64,000 nt of DNA, from the NCBI RefSeq assembly GCF_006715005.1, contig NZ_VFMJ01000001.1, positions 248,001 through 312,000 of the forward strand, written 5' to 3'. How positions within the stretch are numbered: position 1 is the first letter of the stretch; each line of letters starts with the position of its first letter. A model generated the notes under the pieces. The model ran no database searches and had not been told where the DNA came from. It worked only from the letters and a program-made list of their open reading frames with translations. Of the stretch, positions 50,601 through 58,818 are shown in pieces. Position numbers and translations under genes: made by a program. The stretch is from Serratia marcescens (GTDB lineage: Bacteria; Pseudomonadota; Gammaproteobacteria; Enterobacterales; Enterobacteriaceae).

Positions 50601-53600
50601 GATCTGGGCTACATCAATCGCGACGCGGAGCGGCATCTGAATGTGATCGCCATCGATCCGGCCCTGAAACAGATCGCCATGCCGAATCTGAAGCAGGTGC
50701 TGATCGAACAGAAATACATTTCGGTGCTGACCAAACAGGATTCGGGCGTTTACAAATACCAGTCGAAGATGAAGGAAGTGCAGCTGTCGGAACAGCCGCT
50801 GGCGCTGAGCGAGCAGGGCGCGGATGTGCGGCTGGCGACTGATAAGCCGGGCGACTTCGTGCTGGTGATTGAAGATGCGCAGGGTAAGACGCTCAACCGC
50901 GTCGCCTACAGCGTGGCCGGCAACGCCAACCTGAGCCGTTCGCTGGATCGCAACGCCGAACTGAAGCTGAAACTGAACCAGGCGGAATACCAGCCGGGCG
51001 AGGAGATCGAGGTGGCGATCAACGCGCCTTATACCGGCAGCGGCTTGATCACCATCGAGAAGGACAAGGTTTACGCCTGGCAGTGGTTCCACACCGACAC
51101 CACCAGCTCGGTGCAGAAGATCCGCGTGCCGGCCGGCATGGAGGGTAACGGCTACATCAACGTGCAGTTCGTGCGCGACATCAACTCCAGCGAGATCTTC
51201 ATGAGCCCGCTGAGCTATGGCGTGATGCCGTTCAAGATCAGCACCAAGGCGCGGCAAAACAGTCTTGAGGTGACGGCGCCGGCGGTCATCAAGCCGGGTG
51301 AAAACCTGACGATGACGGTCAAGACCGACGCGCCGCAGCAGGTGGCGCTGTTCGCCGTCGATGAGGGCATTCTGCAGGTGGCGCGCTACCGCCTGAAGGA
51401 TCCGCTGGAGTTCTTCTTCAGCAAGCGCGAACTGAACGTGAGCAGCTCCCAGATCCTCGATCTGATCCTGCCGGAGTTCAGCAAGCTGATGGCGCTGACC
51501 GCGGCGCCGGGCGGCGACGCGGGCGAAGGACTGGATCTCAACCTCAACCCGTTCAAACGCAAGCGTGACAAGCCGGTGGCCTATTGGTCCGGCATTACCG
51601 AGGTCAGCGGCGAGAAGCAGTTCGTCTACCCGGTGCCGGACTACTTCAACGGCAAGATCCGCGTCATGGCGATTTCGGTGACGCCGGAGAAAATCGGCAA
51701 GGCGCAAACCGCTGCCACGGTGCGCGACAGCTTCATCATGACGCCGAACGTGCCGGCGATGGTGGCACCGGGCGACGAGTTTGACGTCAGCGTGGGCGTC
51801 AGCAACAACCTCGAAGGGCTGAACGGTCAGCCGGTGGCCATCAACGTTCTGTTGACGCCGCCGCCGCAGTTGGAGGTGGTGGGCAACGCGACGCAAAGCC
51901 TGACGCTGGCGGAAAAACGCGAAGGCGTGATCGCTTTCCGTCTGCGCGCCAAAGCCGTGCTGGGCGATGCGCCGCTGGTGTTCGACGCCCGTTACGGCGA
52001 CCAGGCCAGCCGCCGCACCGTCAGCACTTCGGTGCGGCCGGCGGCGCCATACCGCACCCAATCGGTGATGGGGCGCATGAGCGGTAGCAGCCAGAACGTC
52101 GATGGCCTGCGTCAGATGTTCGACGCTTTCGCGCAGCGCCGGGCGGCGGTGTCGAATTCGCCGCTGGTGCTGACCAATGGGCTTGCGCAATACCTGGCGG
52201 ATTATCCGTATTACTGTTCCGAGCAGATTGTCAGCCGTTCCATTCCGCTGATGCTGCAGAGCCGCCACCCAGAGATGAAAAGCAGCCTGAGCCAGGCGGA
52301 AGTCAGCAAGCAGCTGCGCAACCTGCTTGGCGTGCTGCGCGCGCGCCAGAACGACAGCGGGGCGATCGGCGCCTGGCGTTCATCGCCGGATGCCGATCCT
52401 TTCGTCACGCCTTATGTGGTGCAATATCTGCTTGAAGCCAAAGCGGCGGGCTACGCCCTGCCGGAAGGCATGCTGGATGAGGCCAACGGCGCGTTGCGCG
52501 AGCTGGCGGCCAGCGGTTTCGACGATCTGTATCTGCTGCGCCTGCGCAGCTGGGCGGTTTACCTGCTGACGCTGCAGGGCGAAGTGACCACCAACTCGCT
52601 GGCGGCGGTGCAGGATACGCTGCAAAAACTCTATGGCGAGGGCTGGAAAACCGACCTGAGTGCGCTGTATCTGGCCTCTTCCTATCGCCTGTTGAAGATG
52701 GACGACGAAGCCGCCGCGTTGCTGCAACCGAGCTGGCAGCAACTGAGCAAGGCGTATGACAGCGCCTGGTGGACGCAGAACTATTTCGATCCGCTGGTGC
52801 AAGATGCAACGCGTCTGTATCTGATTACCCGTCACTTCCCGGAGAAGGTGGCGTCGATTCCGCCGCAGGTGCTGGAGAACATGGTCAAGGCGCTGAAGGA
52901 AGAGCGTTACACCACCTACTCTTCCGCGATGAGCATTCTGGCGCTGGAAAGCTATTCGGCCCAGGTGGCGGCGCAATCCGCCAATGCGGACGCATTAGGC
53001 ATCGTGCAGGTAGATAAAACCGGCGGTGAGCCACAGCGCATCAGTGAGCTGCAGGGGCTGTTCGTTCAGGGGCAGTTCAACGCCGATGCTACCGCCGTGC
53101 GCTTCACCAACGGCGGTAATGCGCCGGCCTGGTATGTGGTGACGCAGGCCGGTTACGACCTGAATGCGCCGCAAAAAGCGCTGTCGCGCGGCATTGAGAT
53201 TGTCCGCGATTACACCGACGAGCAAGGCAAAGCGGTGACGCAGGTGACGCTGGGGCAGAAGATCAACGTCCATCTGAAGGTGCGCGCCAACTCGAAAGAG
53301 GGGCAGAGCAACCTGGCGATCGTCGATCTGCTGCCGGGCGGGTTCGAAGTGGTGCAGCAGACGCCGCCGGAACCGGCCGATGCCGGCGAGGAGAGCGACG
53401 ATCGCGGCGGCTGGCAGTCGCCGCTGGCCGCCACCGGCTCCACCTGGGCGCCGGATTACAGCGATATCCGTGAGGATCGGGTGATTATCTACGGCAGCGC
53501 CGGCACCGAGGTGCAGGAGTTCGTCTATCAGATCAAGGCCACCAATACCGGCAGCTTTATTATTCCACCGGCCTATGGCGAAGCCATGTACGACCGTGAA

Positions 53601-53660
53601 GTGCAGGCCATGTCGGCCGGCGGCGGCAAGCTGGTAGTGGTGCCGGCGGGCAACGACTAG
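47685..53660 (+). CDS. yfhM: Alpha-2-macroglobulin family protein (YfhM-like)
   Basis: A 1991-residue bacterial alpha-2-macroglobulin, thought to trap foreign proteases in the periplasm. The thioester motif is intact: YPYYCSEQI, with Cys1511 and Gln1514. There is no lipobox; instead a single hydrophobic segment near residues 67-86 (AIGLGLLLMAGAAGGAFYGW) should anchor it in the inner membrane with a short cytoplasmic tail. It is over 300 residues longer than the E. coli lipoprotein YfhM. It is followed by pbpC, the usual partner. RBS GAGG. Family certain; symbol by analogy. Confidence 0.93.
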   Translation: MDLLRFILRLPFTLVKGVCRLLGGALSLLGRLLRPLVGNLSWRAPAWWAALPRGFLRLESGVDKHPKAIGLGLLLMAGAAGGAFYGWHWWQNRPQPIEPAPMVVQEVSASLTNPEPIDYAAARQAPQTVSLTFSGSVAPIAAVGKTVSAGIILKPTAEGQWAWNNESTLVFTPKKPLPMGAKYEVTLEPATLLAPQIKLAKTRYAFTVPAFDYRLGQAEYYRDPQDAQKRSAIFNLQFNAPVDVASFEKQISLGLKEGSTASEKKLNFSLVYDEKKLNAWVHSEPLQALDQGGAVHLTVGKGVKSTAAGNAVEEAKSNWVKVPTLYSLALSDASAQVVDTDGGKGQRALVVGFSDAVKDKELARATKAWLLPQHDPSDAEAANDAEDFYQWTVDSVGKNVLAQATPLPLTLNEAEEAYQPQFSFRFDAPAHRFVLLEIDNQLVSVGGYKMPKKVYRVVDVPEFPKSLQFMSQGSLLSVNGDKQISVAARNVAGLRLDIKRVIPSQLQHIVSFKSRDYSSTEFNRLNDEYFTEHFKYQTALNNERPGEVNYQGIDLSRYLSTNASSHRGVFLLTLSEWQPNRKPAAEEAGAEPEQEPDENTGDDQPDVGDSRFVVVTDLGIVAKSSQDKTRDVFVQSIQSGAPVSGATVSVVAKNGVTLLSQTTGADGHVRFPALDVYTNERQPVMFLVEKEGDVSFLPTGSYNDRGLDFSRFDVAGEQTPTDPRTLSSYLFSDRGVYRPGDTFNIGLITRAADWGVGLAGVPVRAEIRDPRDKLMSTVPLTLGASGFNELSYTTDENSPTGEWNVYLYLIGKNNDTSTLLGHTAVNVKEFEPDQLKVKLALTPDRQQGWVKPSELKASIDVQNLFGTPAQDRRVTTRLTLRPMYPSFDRFPDYAFYENRQNSDGFETELEDRTTDEHGTADIPLDLKSYADATYQLQLLSEAFVAGGGRSVAATARTLVSPYDYLIGVKADGDLGYINRDAERHLNVIAIDPALKQIAMPNLKQVLIEQKYISVLTKQDSGVYKYQSKMKEVQLSEQPLALSEQGADVRLATDKPGDFVLVIEDAQGKTLNRVAYSVAGNANLSRSLDRNAELKLKLNQAEYQPGEEIEVAINAPYTGSGLITIEKDKVYAWQWFHTDTTSSVQKIRVPAGMEGNGYINVQFVRDINSSEIFMSPLSYGVMPFKISTKARQNSLEVTAPAVIKPGENLTMTVKTDAPQQVALFAVDEGILQVARYRLKDPLEFFFSKRELNVSSSQILDLILPEFSKLMALTAAPGGDAGEGLDLNLNPFKRKRDKPVAYWSGITEVSGEKQFVYPVPDYFNGKIRVMAISVTPEKIGKAQTAATVRDSFIMTPNVPAMVAPGDEFDVSVGVSNNLEGLNGQPVAINVLLTPPPQLEVVGNATQSLTLAEKREGVIAFRLRAKAVLGDAPLVFDARYGDQASRRTVSTSVRPAAPYRTQSVMGRMSGSSQNVDGLRQMFDAFAQRRAAVSNSPLVLTNGLAQYLADYPYYCSEQIVSRSIPLMLQSRHPEMKSSLSQAEVSKQLRNLLGVLRARQNDSGAIGAWRSSPDADPFVTPYVVQYLLEAKAAGYALPEGMLDEANGALRELAASGFDDLYLLRLRSWAVYLLTLQGEVTTNSLAAVQDTLQKLYGEGWKTDLSALYLASSYRLLKMDDEAAALLQPSWQQLSKAYDSAWWTQNYFDPLVQDATRLYLITRHFPEKVASIPPQVLENMVKALKEERYTTYSSAMSILALESYSAQVAAQSANADALGIVQVDKTGGEPQRISELQGLFVQGQFNADATAVRFTNGGNAPAWYVVTQAGYDLNAPQKALSRGIEIVRDYTDEQGKAVTQVTLGQKINVHLKVRANSKEGQSNLAIVDLLPGGFEVVQQTPPEPADAGEESDDRGGWQSPLAATGSTWAPDYSDIREDRVIIYGSAGTEVQEFVYQIKATNTGSFIIPPAYGEAMYDREVQAMSAGGGKLVVVPAGND

Positions 53661-53666
53661 GCCGTA

Positions 53667-53696
53667 TCCGGCGCCAGGCCAGCGTCTGGCGCCGGA
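53667..53696 (+). repeat. Intercistronic hairpin between yfhM and pbpC
   Basis: TCCGGCGCCAG and CTGGCGCCGGA form a perfect 11-base stem over the 8-base loop GCCAGCGT. No T-run; it sits 7 bases after the yfhM stop and 13 before pbpC. It may lower pbpC expression or stabilise upstream mRNA. Confidence 0.55.
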
Positions 53697-53709
53697 ATGC
53701 TGAGAACGT

Positions 53710-56058
53710 ATGAAGATCCTGACCGGGCGCGTGCTGCAAAATGGCTTGATGGCGGTGTTTTTACTGGCGCTGCTGCTGGCCGCGATTCGGCTGTGGCCGC
53801 ATCCGCCCCTGTGGCAGGGGCTGCCGCAGTCTTCCGTTTATTATGACAGGCACGGCGCGTTGCTGCGCATCACGCTGGCCAACGACGATCGTTATCGGCT
53901 GTGGACCCCGCTGGATCAGGTGTCGCCGCTGGCGGTGCGCGGGCTGCTGCTGCACGAGGATCGCTGGTTCTACTACAACCCCGGCTTTAACCCCGTCAGC
54001 CTGATGCGCGGCTTCTGGCGCAGCTATGTCGCCGGCGGCAAAATGCAGGGCGGATCGACCATCAGCATGCAGCTGGCGCGGATGCGCTGGCATCTCAATA
54101 CCCGCACGCCGGGCGGCAAGCTGCTGCAGGTGCTGCGTGCGGTGCAGCTGGAGCTCAGCTATTCCAAGCGCGATATCCTGGAAGCCTACCTGAATTACGC
54201 CCCCTACGGCCGCAACATTGAAAGCATCGGCGCCGCCAGCCTGATCTATTTCGCCAAGTCGCCGAAGGCGCTGACCTTGCCGGAGGCGCTGACGCTGGCG
54301 GTGCTGCCGCAGTCGCCCAGCTACCGTCTGGAGCCGAAAACCGGCGTGCTCGGTGCCGCATTGACGCAGGCGCGCAACCGTCTGTTCCAGCGCTGGCAGC
54401 AGGTTTACCCGACCGACGCCAGCCAGCAAACGCTGTTCCGCCTGCCGCTGGCGCTGCGGCAGCCTGAGCAAGTACCCTATATCGCGCCGCACTTTATCGA
54501 ACAGCTACGCCTGCAGACGCAGCAACTGGTGCAGCGTGATACGCGCGTCGACACTACGCTGGACGCCGGGTTGCAGCGGCTGGTCGAGCGGCAGGTCAAC
54601 GCCTTTATCGCCCGCAACCGCAGCCGCGGCATTCAAAACGCCGCGGTGCTGCTGGTGGACAGCCGCGATATGGGGGTGCGTGCGCTGGTGGGATCGGCGG
54701 ACTATTACCATCGGCCGATCCAGGGGCAGGTAAACGGTACCAACGCCAAGCGCTCGCCGGGTTCGACGCTGAAGCCGTTCATCTACGCGCTGGGCATGGA
54801 GCAGGGCGTGCTGCATCCGATGACTATCCTCAAAGACGTGCCTTCGTCGTTCGGCGCCTATGCGCCGGAAAACTTCGACCGGCGCTTTCTCGGCCCGGTG
54901 ACCGCCACCGATGCGCTGAATTTCAGCCGCAACATTCCGGCAGTGTATGTCGCCTCGCAGCTGCGCCAGCCGACTTTTTATCAGTTCTTACGCCTGACCG
55001 GCGTCGCCAATATGGCCAATGAGAGCCACTATGGGTTGTCGCTGGTGCTGGGCGGCGGCGAGGTAACGGCGCAGGAGCTGGCGAAGCTGTATGCGCTGTT
55101 GGCGAATCGCGGCGAGCTGCGGCCGCTTCGCATGCAGCTGAACGAGACCGAACCGACGCCGATTCGGCTGTTGAGCGAGGAGGCCAGTTTCATCACGCTG
55201 GATATGCTGCGCCAGCACCGGCGGCCGGGCGATACGCTGGCACAGCGTTCTACTTCGCTGCCGGTGTACTGGAAGACCGGGACTTCGTGGGGCTTTCGCG
55301 ACGCCTGGAGCGTCGGGATTTTCGGCCCTTACGTGCTGGTGGTGTGGGAAGGTAACTTCGACGGGCGCGGCAACAATGCGTTGGTCGGCGCCGAGGCGGC
55401 CGCGCCGCTGTTCTTTAATATCATCGACAGCGTCAATGCCAGCTACCCTGGCCTGCGTGAACCGAAACATCCGTTCCCCAAACGGCTGCGGCGGGTAGAG
55501 ATTTGTCTCGCCAGCGGCGATTTGCCAACGCCGTGGTGCCAGCAGAAGGGCAAGACCTGGTTCATTCCCGGCAAGTCGCCGATCAAGGTAGACAGCGTCT
55601 ATCGGCCGGTGGTGCTGGATATTCACAGTGGCGAGGTCGTCTGTCCGCCGTATGACGCGGCGCAGACCCGCACCGAAATTTTTGAATTCTGGCCTTCCGA
55701 TTTGGCCAACGTGTTCGCCCAGGCCGGGCTGCCGAAGCGGGCACCGCCGGTCAACCGCTGCAAGGACAACGGCATCGCCGTCGGCGGCAACGCGCCGCGC
55801 ATCACCTCGCCGTTGAAAAATACCACCTACACCCTGCGCCAGTCGCAGCAGGGGCGGGACAAAATTGCCTTCAATGCGGTAACGGACGCCGACAGCAAGA
55901 CGGTGTACTGGTTCGTTGACGATATTTATCTCGGCAGTAGCGCCAGCAAAAAGCCGATCGACTGGCGGCCGATCAACAACGGGCGCTATCGCATTCGGGC
56001 GGTGGACGATCGCGGCCGCGCCGATACGCGTCTGGTGACCATCGAATGGGTGAATTAG
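53710..56058 (+). CDS. pbpC: Penicillin-binding protein 1C
   Basis: A 782-residue bifunctional murein synthase anchored by an N-terminal helix (residues 13-28). The GT51 transglycosylase has LHEDRWFYYNPGFNPVS (catalytic Glu83) and MQGGSTISMQLARM. The transpeptidase has SPGSTLKPFIYALG (Ser352, SxxK), the SRN triad in NFSRNIPAVYV and KTGTSWGFRDAWSVG. A C-terminal BiPBP domain (about 690-782) follows. PbpC is the standard partner of thioester alpha-2-macroglobulins and is proposed to repair murein after attack. Confidence 0.96.
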   Translation: MKILTGRVLQNGLMAVFLLALLLAAIRLWPHPPLWQGLPQSSVYYDRHGALLRITLANDDRYRLWTPLDQVSPLAVRGLLLHEDRWFYYNPGFNPVSLMRGFWRSYVAGGKMQGGSTISMQLARMRWHLNTRTPGGKLLQVLRAVQLELSYSKRDILEAYLNYAPYGRNIESIGAASLIYFAKSPKALTLPEALTLAVLPQSPSYRLEPKTGVLGAALTQARNRLFQRWQQVYPTDASQQTLFRLPLALRQPEQVPYIAPHFIEQLRLQTQQLVQRDTRVDTTLDAGLQRLVERQVNAFIARNRSRGIQNAAVLLVDSRDMGVRALVGSADYYHRPIQGQVNGTNAKRSPGSTLKPFIYALGMEQGVLHPMTILKDVPSSFGAYAPENFDRRFLGPVTATDALNFSRNIPAVYVASQLRQPTFYQFLRLTGVANMANESHYGLSLVLGGGEVTAQELAKLYALLANRGELRPLRMQLNETEPTPIRLLSEEASFITLDMLRQHRRPGDTLAQRSTSLPVYWKTGTSWGFRDAWSVGIFGPYVLVVWEGNFDGRGNNALVGAEAAAPLFFNIIDSVNASYPGLREPKHPFPKRLRRVEICLASGDLPTPWCQQKGKTWFIPGKSPIKVDSVYRPVVLDIHSGEVVCPPYDAAQTRTEIFEFWPSDLANVFAQAGLPKRAPPVNRCKDNGIAVGGNAPRITSPLKNTTYTLRQSQQGRDKIAFNAVTDADSKTVYWFVDDIYLGSSASKKPIDWRPINNGRYRIRAVDDRGRADTRLVTIEWVN

Positions 56059-56118
56059 CGCTGAGCCGCACGCCTGTTATACTCGCGCCCGAAACGGCTA
56101 TTTATCTGGGAAAGCGAT

Positions 56119-56889
56119 GTGATTGAGATTTTGTATCAGGATGAACACCTGGTGGCGGTGAACAAACCGTCGGGCTGGTTGGTGCACCGCAGTTGGCTGG
56201 ACCGTCATGAAACTCGCTTCATGATGCAAACGGTGCGCGATCAGCTCGGGCAGCACGTCTTTACCGTGCACCGTCTCGATCGCCCGACGTCCGGCGTGCT
56301 GCTGATGGCGCTCTCCAGCGAGGTGGCGCGTCTGCTGTCGCAGCAGTTCGAGCAGCATCAGGTGCAGAAAACCTACCATGCGGTGGTGCGCGGTTACGTG
56401 CAGGAGGGGGCGACCCTCGACTACCCGCTGACGGCGGAGCTGGACAAAATCGCCGATAAACATGCCGATGCCGACAAGGGGCCGCAGCCGGCGGTGACGC
56501 ACTACCGGCCGTTGGCGCAGGTAGAGATGCCGGTGGCCGTCGGCCGCTACGACAGCGCACGTTACAGTCTGGTGGAACTGCAGCCGGAAACCGGCCGCAA
56601 GCACCAACTGCGGCGCCACATGGCGCACCTTCGCCATCCGATCATCGGCGACAGCAAGCACGGCGATCTGCGGCAGAACCGCGGGATGGCACAGCATTTC
56701 GGCTGCCCGCGCCTGATGCTGCACGCCAGCCATCTGCAGCTGACGCACCCGGTGACCGGCGAGCCGCTGCAGGTGACGGCGCGCTGGGACGAAGACTGGC
56801 AAGGGGTGATGACGCAGTTCGGCTGGGCGGGGGTATTCCCTGAACTTGCCGGGGTTGAGTTTAGCGCGGCTAACGGTCAGGATAGCTGA
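56119..56889 (+). CDS. truC: tRNA pseudouridine(65) synthase TruC
   Basis: A 256-residue RluA-family enzyme making pseudouridine 65 in tRNA-Ile and tRNA-Asp. The catalytic Asp is in FTVHRLDRPTSGVLLMAL; QPETGRKHQLRRHMAHLRHP is the second motif. Start is GTG at 56119 (an ATG two bases earlier runs into a TGA), with GGGAAAG upstream. yqcA follows. Confidence 0.95.
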   Translation: MIEILYQDEHLVAVNKPSGWLVHRSWLDRHETRFMMQTVRDQLGQHVFTVHRLDRPTSGVLLMALSSEVARLLSQQFEQHQVQKTYHAVVRGYVQEGATLDYPLTAELDKIADKHADADKGPQPAVTHYRPLAQVEMPVAVGRYDSARYSLVELQPETGRKHQLRRHMAHLRHPIIGDSKHGDLRQNRGMAQHFGCPRLMLHASHLQLTHPVTGEPLQVTARWDEDWQGVMTQFGWAGVFPELAGVEFSAANGQDS

Positions 56890-56922
56890 CAATTTTTAAA
56901 GGTAATGAAGGGAGTAGGAGCC

Positions 56923-57375
56923 ATGGCTCAGGTTGGTATCTTCGTGGGAACGGTCTACGGCAATTCGCTGCTGGTGGCGGAAGAGGCGCAAAACATCCTC
57001 AGCGAGCAGGGCCATGAGGTCAAACTGTTCGAAGAGGGCACGCTGGAGGCCTGGCAGTTTTATCGTCAGCACTACGCGCTGGTGATCACCTCCACTACCG
57101 GGCAGGGCGATTTGCCGGACAGCATCGCGCCGCTGTTCCACGCCATTCGCGATCAGGTTGGCTATCAGCCGGAACTGCGCTACGGGCTGATTGCCCTCGG
57201 CGACAGCAGCTATGACAACTTCTGTGGCGCGGGGCGCACGTTCGACGCGCTGCTGCAAGAGCAGGGTGCCACCCGCGTTGGCGAAGTGCTGGAGATCGAT
57301 GCGATGGAACAGCCGGAGCCGGAAGTGGCCGCTTGTCCGTGGGTCGAGCAGTGGGGCACGCTGCTGCAGTCATAA
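56923..57375 (+). CDS. yqcA: Flavodoxin-like protein YqcA
   Basis: A 150-residue FMN-binding flavodoxin. The FMN phosphate loop is [11 protein letters not shown] near the N-terminus; [13 protein letters not shown] and [13 protein letters not shown] bind the isoalloxazine ring. I start at ATG 56923 (MAQVGIFVG) with AGGAG upstream; six earlier codons in frame are poorer. Size matches E. coli (149). Its redox partners are not known. Confidence 0.94.
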   Translation: MAQVGIFVGTVYGNSLLVAEEAQNILSEQGHEVKLFEEGTLEAWQFYRQHYALVITSTTGQGDLPDSIAPLFHAIRDQVGYQPELRYGLIALGDSSYDNFCGAGRTFDALLQEQGATRVGEVLEIDAMEQPEPEVAACPWVEQWGTLLQS

Positions 57376-57381
57376 TGTAAA

Positions 57382-57404
57382 AAGGCGCCGCGAAAGGGCG
57401 CCTT
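57382..57404. terminator. Bidirectional terminator between yqcA and yaeH
   Basis: AAGGCGCC and GGCGCCTT pair around GCGAAAG. The minus strand continues with a run of T (CCTTTTTACATT), so it serves yaeH best and yqcA in part. Confidence 0.75.
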
Positions 57405-57432
57405 GGCGATGATGCGGGTCAACCGATCCGCA

Positions 57433-57822
57433 TTACTTGCCGCGGGTGAGTTTTTCCAGATCGGATTCGATCTCGGCAATCTTGTGCGACACCACGCCTT
57501 CGAGATGGCGCAGATCGTCGAGGATTTTACGCTTCAGATCCACTTCCACCTGATCGCGCTGGCACAGCTGATCCAGTTCGTCGATCACGTAACGCAGGTT
57601 CGGGTTGATCTCGTGAATTTCCTTGTAGCCCTGGCCGGCGTTGTCCGCCACCACGGTTTTACGCTGGCGCGGGTACTTGAACTTCACGCTCTTGGCGAAG
57701 AACTCGCCTTTGTCCTTGCGGAAATAGATCTTGAGGATGTCGTTGTTGGCCTCTTGACGCAGGCTATAGCGATCGACGTCTTCCGGTTGATTGATGCCCA
57801 AACTCTTTAAGTTATCGTACAT
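57433..57822 (-). CDS. yaeH: DUF3461 family protein YaeH
   Basis: A 129-residue soluble, charged protein matching E. coli YaeH ([20 protein letters not shown], then [20 protein letters not shown]). Start ATG 57820-57822 with AGAGGG upstream. The C-terminal half ([11 protein letters not shown] to KLTRGK) is likely a coiled coil. First gene to the right of the rearrangement boundary relative to E. coli. Function unknown. Confidence 0.93.
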   Translation of the reverse strand: MYDNLKSLGINQPEDVDRYSLRQEANNDILKIYFRKDKGEFFAKSVKFKYPRQRKTVVADNAGQGYKEIHEINPNLRYVIDELDQLCQRDQVEVDLKRKILDDLRHLEGVVSHKIAEIESDLEKLTRGK

Positions 57823-57916
57823 ACTGCGCCCTCTTTAGATGTGATCGTTATATTCCACGACTGCAATTATGGCGGAAAGCGAGATCTGCGACTGTGACTG
57901 CCAGCGAAACGCAGAC

Positions 57917-57947
57917 AAAAAAATAGCGGGTGAATCACCCGCTATTT
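57917..57947 (-). terminator. dapD terminator
   Basis: AAATAGCGGGTGA and its exact complement form a 13-base stem around one base; on the minus strand it ends in seven T. It lies 5 bases after the dapD stop. Confidence 0.9.
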
Positions 57948-57951
57948 CAAT

Positions 57952-58776
57952 TTAGTCGATAGTACGCAATAACTCATTAATGCCGACTTTACCGCGCGTT
58001 TTGGCATCGACTTTCTTGACGATCACCGCGCAGTACAGGCTGTAAGAACCGTCTTTCGACGGCAGGTTACCGGAAACCACCACCGAACCTGCCGGCACGC
58101 GGCCGTAATGGATTTCGCCGGTCTCGCGGTCATAGATGCGGGTGCTCTGGCCGAGGTATACGCCCATCGAAATCACCGAGCCTTCTTCCACGATCACGCC
58201 TTCCACCACTTCGGAGCGCGCGCCGATGAAGCAGTTGTCTTCGATGATGGTCGGGTTGGCCTGCAGCGGCTCCAGCACGCCGCCGATGCCGACGCCGCCG
58301 GACAGGTGAACGTTTTTGCCGATCTGCGCGCAAGAACCGACGGTGGCCCAGGTATCGACCATGGTGCCTTCGTCGACGTAGGCGCCGATGTTAACGTAAG
58401 ACGGCATCAGCACGGTGTTGCGCGCGATGAACGCGCCCTGGCGCACGGTGGCCGGCGGCACAACGCGGAAACCTTCCTTCTGGAAGCGCGCTTCGTCGTA
58501 GTCGGCGAACTTCATCGGCACCTTGTCGTAGTAGCGGGTTTCCGCGCCGTCCATCACCTTGTTGTCGTTGATGCGGAAAGAGAGCAGCACGGCTTTCTTC
58601 AGCCACTGATGGGTGACCCATTGACCGTCGATCTTCTCGGCGACGCGCAGGGCGCCGCTGTCCAGCAGGCCGATCACCTGGTTTACCGCTTCGCGCGTTA
58701 CGGTGTCTACGTTCGCCGGGGTGATGTCCGCACGGCGCTCGAAGGCGCTTTCAATAACGTTCTGTAATTGCTGCAT
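57952..58776 (-). CDS. dapD: Tetrahydrodipicolinate N-succinyltransferase DapD
   Basis: A 274-residue enzyme of the succinylase branch of lysine and diaminopimelate synthesis. The left-handed beta-helix hexapeptide repeats are visible ([53 protein letters not shown]). Length equals E. coli DapD. Start ATG 58774-58776. A strong terminator follows its stop. Confidence 0.98.
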   Translation of the reverse strand: MQQLQNVIESAFERRADITPANVDTVTREAVNQVIGLLDSGALRVAEKIDGQWVTHQWLKKAVLLSFRINDNKVMDGAETRYYDKVPMKFADYDEARFQKEGFRVVPPATVRQGAFIARNTVLMPSYVNIGAYVDEGTMVDTWATVGSCAQIGKNVHLSGGVGIGGVLEPLQANPTIIEDNCFIGARSEVVEGVIVEEGSVISMGVYLGQSTRIYDRETGEIHYGRVPAGSVVVSGNLPSKDGSYSLYCAVIVKKVDAKTRGKVGINELLRTID

Positions 58777-58818
58777 GCTGTTCTCTTTCCTGATGTTGTC
58801 GGTAAAAAGTTACTTGTA

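Noticed and set aside
50076-52268. Long frames antisense to the alpha-2-macroglobulin gene (also 47694-49838)
   Set aside because: Shadow frames with low-complexity His/Arg/Gln composition and no RBS or homology.
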